In this document: positions 54,355 through 62,702 of the stretch, one piece after another
How positions within the stretch are numbered: position 1 is the stretch's first letter
How the letters are laid out: the number at the start of each line of letters is the position of its first letter
From: Sphingomonadaceae bacterium
Lineage (GTDB): Bacteria > Pseudomonadota > Alphaproteobacteria > Sphingomonadales > Sphingomonadaceae
Direction of reading: 5' to 3'
DNA length: 64,000 nt
NCBI GenBank assembly: GCA_021732525.1
Contig: JAKFUU010000018.1
Span: 62,001 to 126,000 of the forward strand
Notes under the pieces: model-generated
Told to the model about the DNA's origin: nothing
What the model saw: only the letters and a program-made list of their open reading frames with translations
Database searches by the model: none
Position numbers and translations under genes: made by a program

Positions 54355-55968
54355 TTAAATCCGCGCGACCCCAAAGGTATTCGCGTTTGGAGCCTTGATG
54401 TCGGCCTCGATGCAGGTGTCGAGACAGAAGCTCAGCACAGCGCGCGTATCGCGGGGATCAATAATGCCGTCATTCCAAATCCGGGCGGTAGCAAAGAGCG
54501 CGCGACCCTCATCTTCATAGGCGGAAGTGACCTTGCCGGTCTGCGCTGCGATCGCGGCGTGATCAGGCTCCTGGCCCTTGCGGCGCGCACTTGCTTCTCC
54601 GACGATTGCAAGCACCTTGGCCGCCTGCTCCCCCCCCATAACTGACTGGCGGTTGTTGGGCCATGAAAAGACAAAGCGAGGACCGAAGCCCCGGCCACAC
54701 ATAGCGTAATAGCCCGCGCCAAACGCGGCGCCGATTTGTACCGTTATCTTGGGAACGGTTGCATTAGTGACAGCCTGGATCAGCTTGGACCCATGCTTTA
54801 CGATCCCCGCCCGTTCTGCCTCAACCCCAACGATGAAGCCGGTCGTGTTCTGAAGGAACACCAGCGGCACTCCCATCTGGCAGCTGAACTGGATGAAATG
54901 CGTTGCCTTGGCCGCGCCGGCAGCCGTGATCGGGCCGTTGTTGCCTATCATGCCGACCTTCTTGCCTTCGATGTCAGCATGGCCGCAGATTGTGTAGCTG
55001 TCCCAGTCTGCCTTGAATTCCAGAAAGTCGGAATCGTCGACGATCCGGGCGATGACTTCCCGCACATCATACGGCTTGCGATAGTCCACTGATGCAACGT
55101 CAAGCAGTTCTTCAGCCGGATAGCGCGGAGGTTTGACCGGCAGCTTCGGATGGGGCGGGATGGGGGCCGGAAAGCGACTGAACAATTCCCGTGCGATCCG
55201 GATGGCGTCGCTGTCGTCTTCGGCCAGCCATTCCCCCAAGCCTGTGACCTGAGAGTGCAGCTCCGCGCCGCCCAGACTTTCATCATCGGCGACCTCCCCC
55301 GTAGCAGCAAGCAGCAGCGGGGGGCCAGCGAGAAAGACTTTCGAACGGCCGCGCACCATGATGATGTAATCGGCTAGACCCGCCTGATAGGCGCCGCCAG
55401 CAGTGGAGGAGCCATGGACGAGCGAGACCACCGGAATACCGGCGGCCGACAGCCGCGCCATGTTCCCGAACACAGCGCCGCCCGGAACAAACAATTCCGA
55501 CTGAAGCAGCAAATTTGCACCAGCGCTCTCGACAAGCTGGACCAGCGGAAGCTTGTTCTCCATTGCGATCTCCTGGAGTCTGAGAAGCTTTTGCGTGCCC
55601 ATCGGATGGTTGGCGCCGCCCCGAATGCCTGAGTCGCTAGCTTGGATCATGCACCGAATACCGGCGATATGGCCAATGCCAGCAATAATGCCACCCCCGA
55701 ACACATGGGAATGGCCGTCATCTTCGTGCATCCCGAGGCCGGCGAGGGAGGATAGTTCGAGGAAGGTGGAGCCGCGATCAATAAGGCGGCTGATCCGTTC
55801 GCGGGGTAGCAACTGACCGCGTTCGCGGAAACGCGCCTCGACGCGCGCAGACGTCTCGACCACTTTTCGCTCAAGTGAGCGGAACTCGTCTATTAGCGCT
55901 AAGTGTGCCTTGCGATTAGAAGCAGACTGTTCGCTCTCGATGAAAACGCTAGATTCCAGTATTGGCAT
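54355..55968 (-). CDS. Acyl-CoA carboxylase, carboxyltransferase beta subunit (geranyl/methylcrotonyl type)
   Basis: This is a 537-residue carboxyltransferase with N- and C-terminal crotonase-like halves. Characteristic pieces are RERGQLLPRERISRLIDRGS near the N-terminus, ESAGANLLLQSE, HGSSTAGGAYQ, FLQNTTGFIVG, GAAKATHFIQF and FGAGYYAMCGRGF. The length matches MccB/AtuC. It transfers CO2 from biotin on the alpha subunit to the gamma carbon of the enoyl-CoA. AGAGGG lies before the ATG. It heads the four-gene operon carboxyltransferase, hydratase, biotin subunit, AtuA, and copy 3 of the shared operator-like element lies 113-130 bp upstream. An HMG-CoA lyase and an acyl-CoA dehydrogenase, usual companions, are missing. 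Confidence 0.92.
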   Translation of the reverse strand: MPILESSVFIESEQSASNRKAHLALIDEFRSLERKVVETSARVEARFRERGQLLPRERISRLIDRGSTFLELSSLAGLGMHEDDGHSHVFGGGIIAGIGHIAGIRCMIQASDSGIRGGANHPMGTQKLLRLQEIAMENKLPLVQLVESAGANLLLQSELFVPGGAVFGNMARLSAAGIPVVSLVHGSSTAGGAYQAGLADYIIMVRGRSKVFLAGPPLLLAATGEVADDESLGGAELHSQVTGLGEWLAEDDSDAIRIARELFSRFPAPIPPHPKLPVKPPRYPAEELLDVASVDYRKPYDVREVIARIVDDSDFLEFKADWDSYTICGHADIEGKKVGMIGNNGPITAAGAAKATHFIQFSCQMGVPLVFLQNTTGFIVGVEAERAGIVKHGSKLIQAVTNATVPKITVQIGAAFGAGYYAMCGRGFGPRFVFSWPNNRQSVMGGEQAAKVLAIVGEASARRKGQEPDHAAIAAQTGKVTSAYEDEGRALFATARIWNDGIIDPRDTRAVLSFCLDTCIEADIKAPNANTFGVARI

Positions 55969-56080
55969 TAACCGCCCTCTTTACTCTCCGTTAAATCGAA
56001 GTGCCGCACGATTCTTCAACCGCCCTTCGCTCGCTCAAGAGAAAGTCTCCGGACAAGAATTTCGAACTACACGCAGCAAT

Positions 56081-56098
56081 AGTGACGCTGATGTCACT
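56081..56098 (-). promoter_or_regulatory. Shared operator-like element, copy 3 (before the carboxylase operon)
   Basis: AGTGAC and GTCACT arms (6 bp each, perfect) flank a six-base centre. Read on the minus strand the site contains TGACATCA directly after an eight-base A-run and continues GCGTCACT. It is oriented toward the carboxylase operon like the other copies are toward their genes. Confidence 0.6.
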
Positions 56099-56208
56099 TT
56101 TTTTTAATGCTGTCAAACTTGCTGTTTCATGTCGCGCATTCTTGCAATGTCACGCCTGACGTTTACGTGGTCGAAAGCCACCGCATCGAATCAGTTCACA
56201 CTCACTAA

Positions 56209-56955
56209 CTACATGAAAATTGCGCGGCCGAGGCGGACGCCCCAATCTTCATCGGGGTTGGAGGTTGTGTCGCCGAGACGTTCCTGGATCACCGCCACAT
56301 ATAAATCGCGGCGCGCCGGCAGCTTGGCACGCTCAGCTGCAGCCAGCGCGGGGCCAACCTCCTCAAACGTCAAATCCGTGCAATAGGCAGGGGCACCTGG
56401 CTGCAAACGCCAGGACGTCTCCAACGGACCCGCATCGAAGGGATCAAGGCCACTGTCATTGACCAGCGCCATGGCGACTTCCCGATCACGCGCGCGATCA
56501 GCCGCTACGGGAATGGCGATACGGCCGGTCGAACCCTTCGGCGCACCCTTTTTCGCGAGGGAAGCCGATCCGATCGCGTTCCAAGCCTTGGCAATGGGAT
56601 GGCCGAGTTGCTCTTGAACCCACTCGCTTTCTATCTGTCCATTTTCAATGGCGTCTACCTGGCCGTCGCGGAACGCATAATAGTTGGACGTGTCGATCAC
56701 CACGGTGTCCTCCGGCAACGCTGAGATGAGCGGGGCGACGCCGGTGAGGCAATGGAACGGAATCGACAGAATGACGGCCTCGACATCATGCACGGCTTCC
56801 TGCGACGTGACAGCACGCGCGCCTGACGCGAGAATGTCCACATCGATCGTATCCGGCCCCCGAGAGTTGGCGATTTTTACGTCATGTCCTGCAGCGCACA
56901 GGGTGCGAACGAGCGTCTTGCCAATCTGTCCAGTACCAAGAATTCCGATTTTCAT
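56209..56955 (-). CDS. NADPH-binding reductase (F420-reductase/COG2085-like)
   Basis: This is a 248-residue protein with an N-terminal Rossmann domain KIGILGTGQIGKTLVRTL and VKIANSRGP, where the Ser-Arg after strand 2 suits NADPH. It continues with VILSIPFHC, VVIDTSNYYAFRDGQ and KAWNAIGS. It resembles the F420-dependent NADP reductase/6-phosphogluconate-like superfamily, whose bacterial members are often redox- or electrophile-linked oxidoreductases. It is transcribed divergently from an HxlR regulator across 110 bp that hold an inverted repeat. This pairing suggests control by that regulator. The substrate is unknown. Confidence 0.8.
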   Translation of the reverse strand: MKIGILGTGQIGKTLVRTLCAAGHDVKIANSRGPDTIDVDILASGARAVTSQEAVHDVEAVILSIPFHCLTGVAPLISALPEDTVVIDTSNYYAFRDGQVDAIENGQIESEWVQEQLGHPIAKAWNAIGSASLAKKGAPKGSTGRIAIPVAADRARDREVAMALVNDSGLDPFDAGPLETSWRLQPGAPAYCTDLTFEEVGPALAAAERAKLPARRDLYVAVIQERLGDTTSNPDEDWGVRLGRAIFM

Positions 56956-56972
56956 ACCCTACCCTAACCTAC

Positions 56973-57004
56973 CCATAGTTGTTGTACTGCACCCTGAACT
57001 ATGG
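56973..57004. promoter_or_regulatory. Inverted repeat in the HxlR/reductase divergent promoter region
   Basis: CCATAGTT (56973-56980) and AACTATGG (56997-57004) are perfect 8-bp arms separated by 16 bases. They lie midway in the region between the divergent reductase and HxlR genes. A TTGTAC-17-TTAAGT arrangement (56982-57010) toward the regulator overlaps the repeat. This is the likely autoregulatory operator. Confidence 0.6.
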
Positions 57005-57065
57005 TTAAGTGGTTTTTTTATCAAGAACCCACCAAATTGTTGGTAACAAACTAAAAGGTAAGTGT

Positions 57066-57446
57066 ATGGTAGATCGTGACTGGCGATGTGAGGATCCGAA
57101 GCAACAGCTCTTCTGGGCCGCCGCAACCAGTGAGGCGCTGCGTGTGCTCGAAGGCAAGTGGAAGATAGTCATCATCTTTCAGCTATTTGCGGCCAAAGGT
57201 TGCTTGCGATTTTCGGAGCTTGAGCGCCGCGTCGAAGGCGTCAATCAGAAGATGCTGATCCAGCAGCTTAAACAGCTGGAGAAGGACGGAATCGTGTCGC
57301 GCACCGTTTATCCTCACGTGCCGCCAAAGGTTGAATATGCGCTCAGCGAGATGGGGCTGGCGCTCGGGCCGTCCATCGAAGCGCTGGTTGACTGGACGTT
57401 CATGCGCCGGGCCGAGTTGGGTGATGCGCGCCAGGAACAGGCTTGA
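57066..57446 (+). CDS. HxlR-family winged-helix transcriptional regulator
   Basis: This is a 126-residue regulator of the HxlR type. It has LRVLEGKWKIVIIFQLF (helix 1 and the conserved GKW), then LRFSELERRVEGVNQKMLIQQL (recognition helix; quoted in part) and EKDGIVSRTVYPHVPPKVEY, the family wing. Cys8 near the N-terminus is at a place where redox-sensing HxlR proteins such as HypR carry their reactive cysteine. A second cysteine is in KGCLRF. ATG at 57066 follows AAAAGG. It is divergent from the NADPH reductase. It is the only dedicated DNA-binding regulator seen in the catabolic cluster. Confidence 0.9.
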   Translation: MVDRDWRCEDPKQQLFWAAATSEALRVLEGKWKIVIIFQLFAAKGCLRFSELERRVEGVNQKMLIQQLKQLEKDGIVSRTVYPHVPPKVEYALSEMGLALGPSIEALVDWTFMRRAELGDARQEQA

Positions 57447-57503
57447 CTGAAGCCAGATGGGGCATGCCGAGCCCTCGGATGCTGCACTACTGAAGACAAC
57501 ACA

Positions 57504-57536
57504 AAATATTGACATCACATTCATGACGTCTAACAT
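57504..57536 (+). promoter_or_regulatory. Promoter with shared operator-like core, copy 4 (before the second SDR)
   Basis: TTGACA (57509-57514), a 16-bp spacer and TAACAT (57531-57536) form a good sigma-70 promoter. The exact core TGACATCA (57510-57517) covers the -35 box, and a second TGACGTC half occurs at 57524-57530. This places the core at -35, a position suited to a repressor or to a class II activator. Confidence 0.6.
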
Positions 57537-57659
57537 AGCATCCCGTACCGAGTGTGGGAAATCGCGCTGATGCGCAACCAGGATCCAGTTTTTCCGCCCA
57601 GCCGGTGGGCGATCGGATGCGTACCGGAGCCGTACGTTGTCCTGAATGAGGTGTTCGGT

Positions 57660-58427
57660 ATGTCAAAACGTCTTGCGGGTAAGGTCGCCATTATCACTGG
57701 AACGGGTTCAGGCACTGGCCGGGCCGCGGCACTGTTGTTCGCCCGAGAGGGTTCGAAGATAGTGGGCTGTGACCTAAATCCGGACGCAGGCAAAACAGCT
57801 GAAGACGTCAAACGCGCGGGCGGGGAAATGATATCTCTGCAACCGGTCAACCTCTCGGAAAAGGAAGGCGCCGAAAGGCTGATCTCCTTTGCTGTGGATG
57901 CCTATGGCGGGTTCGACATCCTGTATAATAACGCAGCGATGGCCTATTATGGCTTTGTAGGCGAATTGGAGCATGAAACCTTCAGGAATACCATGCGGGA
58001 TGAGGTCGACATAATCTTCCATGTCTGCCGCGCGGCCTGGCCACACCTTATTACAAGAGGCGGAGGCTCCATCATCAATACGGCATCGACTGCGGCGTGG
58101 CGGGCTGACCCCGGCTTTCCGTTGCTGGCGCATAGTGCTGCAAAAGGTGCGGTCGTCGCTATGAGTCGTCAATATGCCGCTGAAGGCGCTGTCCATGGTG
58201 TCCGATGCAACACACTTTCCCCCGGAATGCTCCGAACGGCTCAAAGCGAAGCCAATTTGGCCGCCGATCCCGGACTTGAGGCGCGGTTGACAGAGCGCTG
58301 TCTGATCAAGCGGATCGGCAATCCCGAAGATGTCGCTTTTGCGGCCTTGTTCCTCGCCTCTGAGGAAAGTTCATACGTCACCGGTACGGACATCCTCGTT
58401 GATGGCGGGGTCTCTGCGCGATCCTAA
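57660..58427 (+). CDS. SDR family oxidoreductase
   Basis: This is a 255-residue classical short-chain dehydrogenase: [13 protein letters not shown] (cofactor loop), GCDLNPD (acidic residue after strand 2, pointing to NAD), NNAAMAYYG, and the active site [13 protein letters not shown]. The usual Tyr-x3-Lys reads [11 protein letters not shown], with His where Tyr is normally found; the Lys is kept. This substitution may alter or abolish dehydrogenase activity. The C-terminal [15 protein letters not shown] is standard. ATG at 57660 is chosen over an open frame from 57552 because of domain length. It starts the plus-strand run that continues with the medium-chain reductase. Confidence 0.88.
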   Translation: MSKRLAGKVAIITGTGSGTGRAAALLFAREGSKIVGCDLNPDAGKTAEDVKRAGGEMISLQPVNLSEKEGAERLISFAVDAYGGFDILYNNAAMAYYGFVGELEHETFRNTMRDEVDIIFHVCRAAWPHLITRGGGSIINTASTAAWRADPGFPLLAHSAAKGAVVAMSRQYAAEGAVHGVRCNTLSPGMLRTAQSEANLAADPGLEARLTERCLIKRIGNPEDVAFAALFLASEESSYVTGTDILVDGGVSARS

Positions 58428-58479
58428 CTCGCTGCGGGTATCATTCTGATCGCCGAGACATATTATTGGATAGAAGATA

Positions 58480-59493
58480 ATGCCCGACAACAGACAGTGG
58501 ATTTTGGTCAAGAAGCCCGCGGGCCTGGCAACCGAAGAGCATCTCGAATTGGTGACACGCCCAACCGGCGAACCAGGTCCCGGCGAAGTACTGATCGAGC
58601 AGTTCTGCCTGTCGCTTGATCCGGGTCAGAATTTCTACATGCAATCGTCGGCCGAAACCGGAGGCGGGACGATGACGATCGGCGATGTCGTACGTGGCTG
58701 GGGCGTCGGGCGCGTTGTTGCCAGCAAGTCGGAGCGCTTTCCAGTCGGATGCTATGTGCGCGATCGCTTCGGTTTTGCCGGAATGCAGGATTATGCGATG
58801 CTGCCCGAGACGTCGCTCTACCCTGTTGATCCCGGCCTGGCGCCGCTCCCGGCACAGATTGGCGTCCTCGGCATGCCTGGGCTTACCGCATATTTCGGCA
58901 TCATCGAAATTGGGAAACCGCAAGCAGGGGAGACGGTCGTTGTCTCAGGCGCGGCAGGAGCTGTTGGTTCGGCCGCAGGGCAATTGGCGAAGATCGTGGG
59001 CGCTCGCACCGTGGGAATTGCCGGCGGCCCTGACAAATGCCGATTTGTTGTTGAGGAACTCGGCTTGGATGTCTGCATCGATTATCGTGCTGCCGACTTC
59101 GAGGCACAGTTGGCGGCTGTCTGTCCTGACGGGATCGACCTCTATTTCGATAATGTTGCGGGCAAGATACTGGACGATTGCCTTGCCTTGATGGCCTATC
59201 GCGGTCGGGTCGTCTTCTGCGGCTCCGTCGCCGAGGCGAGCACTGTGGGCGAGTGGGATGGTTTGCGCAATTACGGCGCTGTTCTGTTCAACTCGCTGCA
59301 ATGGGAAGGCTTGTCGATTCACAATTATTATGACCGCTTCGACGAGGCCTATTTAGCACTCGAGGGCTGGTTCAGTGAAGGCAAGCTCCGCCATCGCGAG
59401 GACGTGATTGATGGGCTAGAGAACTTCATCCCCGCCTTCCATAGGTTGTTCCGAGGTGCCAATTTCGGAAAGCTGGTGCTAAAGATTAGATAA
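58480..59493 (+). CDS. NADP-dependent medium-chain oxidoreductase (PTGR/CurA-like)
   Basis: This is a 337-residue zinc-independent MDR enzyme of the prostaglandin-reductase/curcumin-reductase (YncB/CurA) group. It starts RQWILVKKPAGLATEEHLEL with GPGEVLIEQFCLSLDPGQ. It has LGMPGLTAYFGIIEIGKPQAGETVVVSGAAGAVGS (quoted in part), whose AAGAVGS binds NADPH, then FDNVAGKILDDCLALM and RGRVVFCGSVAEA. Members reduce alpha,beta-unsaturated ketones or aldehydes at the double bond. It follows the SDR gene by 52 bp. A role in saturating an enone intermediate before Baeyer-Villiger oxidation is plausible. Confidence 0.9.
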   Translation: MPDNRQWILVKKPAGLATEEHLELVTRPTGEPGPGEVLIEQFCLSLDPGQNFYMQSSAETGGGTMTIGDVVRGWGVGRVVASKSERFPVGCYVRDRFGFAGMQDYAMLPETSLYPVDPGLAPLPAQIGVLGMPGLTAYFGIIEIGKPQAGETVVVSGAAGAVGSAAGQLAKIVGARTVGIAGGPDKCRFVVEELGLDVCIDYRAADFEAQLAAVCPDGIDLYFDNVAGKILDDCLALMAYRGRVVFCGSVAEASTVGEWDGLRNYGAVLFNSLQWEGLSIHNYYDRFDEAYLALEGWFSEGKLRHREDVIDGLENFIPAFHRLFRGANFGKLVLKIR

Positions 59494-59515
59494 GGCGTCA
59501 ATGCCCTATCGCAGT

Positions 59516-59541
59516 AAAAAACAGTGACATCATCTTTTAAT
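59516..59541 (+). promoter_or_regulatory. Shared operator-like element, copy 5 (before the LLM monooxygenase)
   Basis: An A-run (59516-59521) is followed by CAGTGACATCATCTTTTAA, with the exact core TGACATCA at 59525-59532. It lies 172 bp before the LLM gene. The first 19 bases are almost the same as copy 6. Confidence 0.6.
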
Positions 59542-59696
59542 TAGTCTAGTTCTTAAGAATCGATTTCCAAGGATGAAGTTCGTCCGAAGCGCAGTCCTGA
59601 CCTTGCTGGCTTTCGCTAGGCGAGTGCCGAGCAGCGCAGCCTGGCCGGAGATAATCTGCGGCGCTCGCGCGTCGTAAAGTCATATGGAGGATTGTT

Positions 59697-60689
59697 ATGG
59701 GTGAGATTTGGCTGCGTTGCGACATGCGAAGTGCAGACTTCGGGATCCCGACGCCTCGGCTCGCGCAGCTTCATCTTGAGCAGGTTGCCTGGGCTGACAA
59801 GATCGGTATCCAAACCATACAACTGCCCGAACATCATGGCGTGCCGGATGGTTATAATCCTTCTCCATTCGTTCTTGGCGCGGCCATCGCGGCGCGAACC
59901 GAGAAGGTTCGGATCAATCTATTTGCCTTGATTTTGCCTTTGCACGATCCCGTTCGGGTGGCCGAGGATTCGGTTGTGCTGGATAATATCAGCAATGGCC
60001 GTCTCGATTTGACAATAGGGCTTGGCTATGTTCCCTTTGAGTTCGCAATGTTAGGCGTGTCGCTCAAAGAACGCGCGAAACGGGTCGAGGCGGGCATCGA
60101 AGTGCTGCGGCGCAGTTTCGCCGGGGAGCAATTTGAATATGAGGGGCGCCCGGTCATGGTGAGGCCGTTGCCCGCTACGCGCAATGGACCACGAATCTTT
60201 GTTGGCGGCGGCGTGCCCGCATCCGCACAGCGGGCGGCGCGGCTTGGCGACGGATTCGCACCATCCCACCCGGATCCGGCGGAGCTGGTGGCGATCTACA
60301 AAGAGGCCTGTCGCGAGTTGGGCAAAGAGCCTGGACCGGTTTATGATTTGAGCGGTCATCAGTTTCTTTTCGTCACGGAAGATCCAGATGCCGCGTGGCA
60401 CAAGATCGCGCCATTCGCGTTTCATGAGACCAATACCTATGGCAAATGGGCAGCGCAGACAGATGCATTCACGCCGTTTCATACCCTGACCGACATTGAG
60501 GCGCTCAAGGCGAGCGGCCTCTACAAGGTTGTCACGCCTGAGGAGTGCATCGCGCTCGCGAATTCGCTCTTCGAAAGGGGTCTGGCCATGACAATCAACC
60601 CAACCCTTTGCGGGATGGACGAAGATTTTTCTTGGTCCAGCCTGGACCTGTTTGTCCGCAAGGTATTGCCGCATCTGAGCTTGGATTGA
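59697..60689 (+). CDS. LLM-class flavin-dependent monooxygenase (luciferase-like)
   Basis: This is a 330-residue luciferase-like TIM-barrel enzyme that uses reduced FMN or F420. Typical segments are IQTIQLPEHHGVPDGYNPSP (early barrel; quoted as one short piece), EKVRINLFALILPLHDPVR, DNISNGRLDLTIGLGY, RVEAGIEVLRRSFAG, and GPRIFVGGGVPASAQRAARLG (in part). Flavin-dependent members include type II Baeyer-Villiger enzymes acting on bicyclic terpenoid ketones; others are alkane or sulfonate monooxygenases. GGAGG lies six bases before the ATG. No separate flavin reductase is encoded here. It heads a unit with the P450 and NTF2-like genes. Confidence 0.88.
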   Translation: MGEIWLRCDMRSADFGIPTPRLAQLHLEQVAWADKIGIQTIQLPEHHGVPDGYNPSPFVLGAAIAARTEKVRINLFALILPLHDPVRVAEDSVVLDNISNGRLDLTIGLGYVPFEFAMLGVSLKERAKRVEAGIEVLRRSFAGEQFEYEGRPVMVRPLPATRNGPRIFVGGGVPASAQRAARLGDGFAPSHPDPAELVAIYKEACRELGKEPGPVYDLSGHQFLFVTEDPDAAWHKIAPFAFHETNTYGKWAAQTDAFTPFHTLTDIEALKASGLYKVVTPEECIALANSLFERGLAMTINPTLCGMDEDFSWSSLDLFVRKVLPHLSLD

Positions 60690-60783
60690 GCAGCTATGGC
60701 CTGCTGCAGGTTTGATGGTCACCGCCTTGCTCGGCCGGAGCTTGGGTCAAAAGACTATATAATATCAAATGGAGAATGCCGCT

Positions 60784-61986
60784 ATGAGCCAATCTATCAC
60801 TCGGATTCCTGCACTAGACATCAATTTCCTCGATCCAGATATCTCCCTGGATCCGTATCCCCATTATGAAAAGATACGGGCTCTTGGTCCCGCAGTGTGG
60901 AACCCAACACTAGACGGCTGGATGGTCGTGAATTATGCCGACATCAAGCAAATACACGTGGATCTTGATAACTTCACCAGCGAAGAAGGTCGGGCTCCAA
61001 AGCAACAGGGGGAAGTCCTTTCGACCATTGACGGGCCAATGCACCGCAAGATTCGCCTCGTGTGGCATTCGTCGTTCATGCGTAGCACCGTGGAAAAGCT
61101 GTCGGGCCAGTTTGATGAGCTTGTTGACTCACTGATTGCTGAACCTGTCGCGGAGATGAAACAGGGCAAACAAGTGAATGTGCTTCCCGCGATCCGCCGG
61201 CTGCCTTCGACCGTGATCGGCCGGATGCTCGGCGTGCCGCCCCGAAAAAGCGAAGCATTCATCCGCCTGGGTGATGCGATTTCGGACATGGTGTTTTCGG
61301 GCCTTCCCGATGACCATCCCATTGAGATCCGCCGGATGCAAGCCTTCGCGGAGTTCAACGAGTTGATGCTAGATGAGGTGAAAGATCGCCGCCGCAATCT
61401 CGGTGATGATCTCATCAGTGAGCTACTAAGATCTCAGGTGGCCGAGGAGCTGACGGACGAGCAAATTGCTGTTCATTCGGGGTTTCTGCTCTTTGCGGGC
61501 AATGAAACCACCGCGCGTCTTATTTCGAGCGTCCTGCGTATCCTGGCTGACCGACCAGAAACGCTGAAGGAAGTTGTTGCTGACAGATCCCTGGTTCCAG
61601 CAGCGATCGAGGAGACGCTGAGGTTCGATTCGGTAGTTCAAGTGAATTACCGCGCTGTAAAGAGCGACGCAGCCAACATTGGAGGCGTGCACATACCCAG
61701 GGGTGATGAAGTTCTAACCTTCACAGCAGCGGCAAACCGGGACCCGGCTCGCTATGCGGATCCCGACACATTTGACATTCATCGTTCGACGCAGGGACAT
61801 TTTGGTTTTGGATTTGGCTTCCACTCCTGCCTTGGCCTGAATCTCGCTCGCGTAGAGTCGATTGCCTTCCTCAACCGGTTTCTCGATCAGGTTCCCGATT
61901 TTGAAGTCGCGGGACTGGATCAAGGCGTACCTTTTCCAATCCGAGGCTACGCGAAGTTGTTTCTGAAGGCGAAGGGCATATCCTGA
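60784..61986 (+). CDS. Cytochrome P450
   Basis: This is a 400-residue soluble bacterial P450. The I-helix oxygen-activation motif is FAGNETTAR (Gly-x-Glu-Thr-Thr, acidic residue Glu as in many bacterial P450s), the K-helix motif is EETLR, and the heme loop FGFGFHSCLGLNLAR places the thiolate ligand at Cys349. DPYPHYEKIRALGP near the N-terminus is also typical. ATG at 60784 with GGAGA eight bases upstream is preferred over 60769. It would hydroxylate a substrate carbon with electrons from a ferredoxin and ferredoxin reductase. No ferredoxin gene is in the window. It follows the LLM gene by 94 bp. Confidence 0.95.
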   Translation: MSQSITRIPALDINFLDPDISLDPYPHYEKIRALGPAVWNPTLDGWMVVNYADIKQIHVDLDNFTSEEGRAPKQQGEVLSTIDGPMHRKIRLVWHSSFMRSTVEKLSGQFDELVDSLIAEPVAEMKQGKQVNVLPAIRRLPSTVIGRMLGVPPRKSEAFIRLGDAISDMVFSGLPDDHPIEIRRMQAFAEFNELMLDEVKDRRRNLGDDLISELLRSQVAEELTDEQIAVHSGFLLFAGNETTARLISSVLRILADRPETLKEVVADRSLVPAAIEETLRFDSVVQVNYRAVKSDAANIGGVHIPRGDEVLTFTAAANRDPARYADPDTFDIHRSTQGHFGFGFGFHSCLGLNLARVESIAFLNRFLDQVPDFEVAGLDQGVPFPIRGYAKLFLKAKGIS

Positions 61987-62072
61987 AAATGGAGGCGCTT
62001 GCCGCGTACCGGGCGATGTGCATCTAAACCAAGGGGCCGCAGTTGTGCAGCGATCTGATGAGGAGAATGGTG

Positions 62073-62615
62073 ATGGCGATTGACGAAGCGGCCTTGCAGC
62101 GCCTGCTTGACAAAGAAGAAATTCGCGAAGCCGTGCTCAAATATTCGCGTGGAACGGACCGCCATGACGAAGACTTGATGCGGCAGGCCTACCACCCCGA
62201 TGCCCGGGATGATCATGGCGGATATATCGGGGGTCCTGAGGGGCTTATCCAATATGTCAATGCAGTCCACACGGACAACTGGAGGGCCCATCACCACTTT
62301 GTCACCAACATGACAATCGAGATCGAGGGTGATGTCGCCCATTGCGAGACCTATAGCCTTGTAACACTCGCCCGCCACGAGGGCGGCATGATCGATGTGG
62401 GTGCCGGTCGCTATATGGACCGCTGCGAAAAGCGCGGGGGCAAATGGGCCATAGCCGAACGGATCAACATTGTTGAATATGTCGGTCTCCTCCCCGAAGC
62501 GAGCGAAGGCTCGGTGGACTACGATATGTTCGTGCGCGGCGCGTGGGACAGGTCGGATCCGTCCTATATGCGGCCGCTAAAGCTGGGCCGGCCAGACCGC
62601 TCTCCGCAGCAATAG
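62073..62615 (+). CDS. NTF2-like/SnoaL-type protein
   Basis: This is a 180-residue alpha+beta-barrel protein of the SnoaL_4 (PF13577) kind. It begins LDKEEIREAVLKYSRGTDRHD with an Asp-Asp-His-rich loop YHPDARDDHGGYIGG. It continues AHHHFVTNMTIEIEGDVAHCETYSLV (quoted in part) and GAGRYMDRCEKRGGKWAIAERI. Related proteins act as ring-hydroxylating dioxygenase-like small subunits, dehydratases or ketosteroid-isomerase-like enzymes. They are frequent in sphingomonad aromatic and terpenoid clusters with unproved functions. ATG at 62073 follows AGGAG. It is 86 bp after the P450 gene, likely in the same transcript. Confidence 0.82.
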   Translation: MAIDEAALQRLLDKEEIREAVLKYSRGTDRHDEDLMRQAYHPDARDDHGGYIGGPEGLIQYVNAVHTDNWRAHHHFVTNMTIEIEGDVAHCETYSLVTLARHEGGMIDVGAGRYMDRCEKRGGKWAIAERINIVEYVGLLPEASEGSVDYDMFVRGAWDRSDPSYMRPLKLGRPDRSPQQ

Positions 62616-62702
62616 GTGCTGTGCGAGCAATGCGGACAGGGGAGGCGGGCTGTGGTTCACACCTGCGGGCCCTATGGGGGAGCAGGTGGTCCATCTGGCA
62701 TT

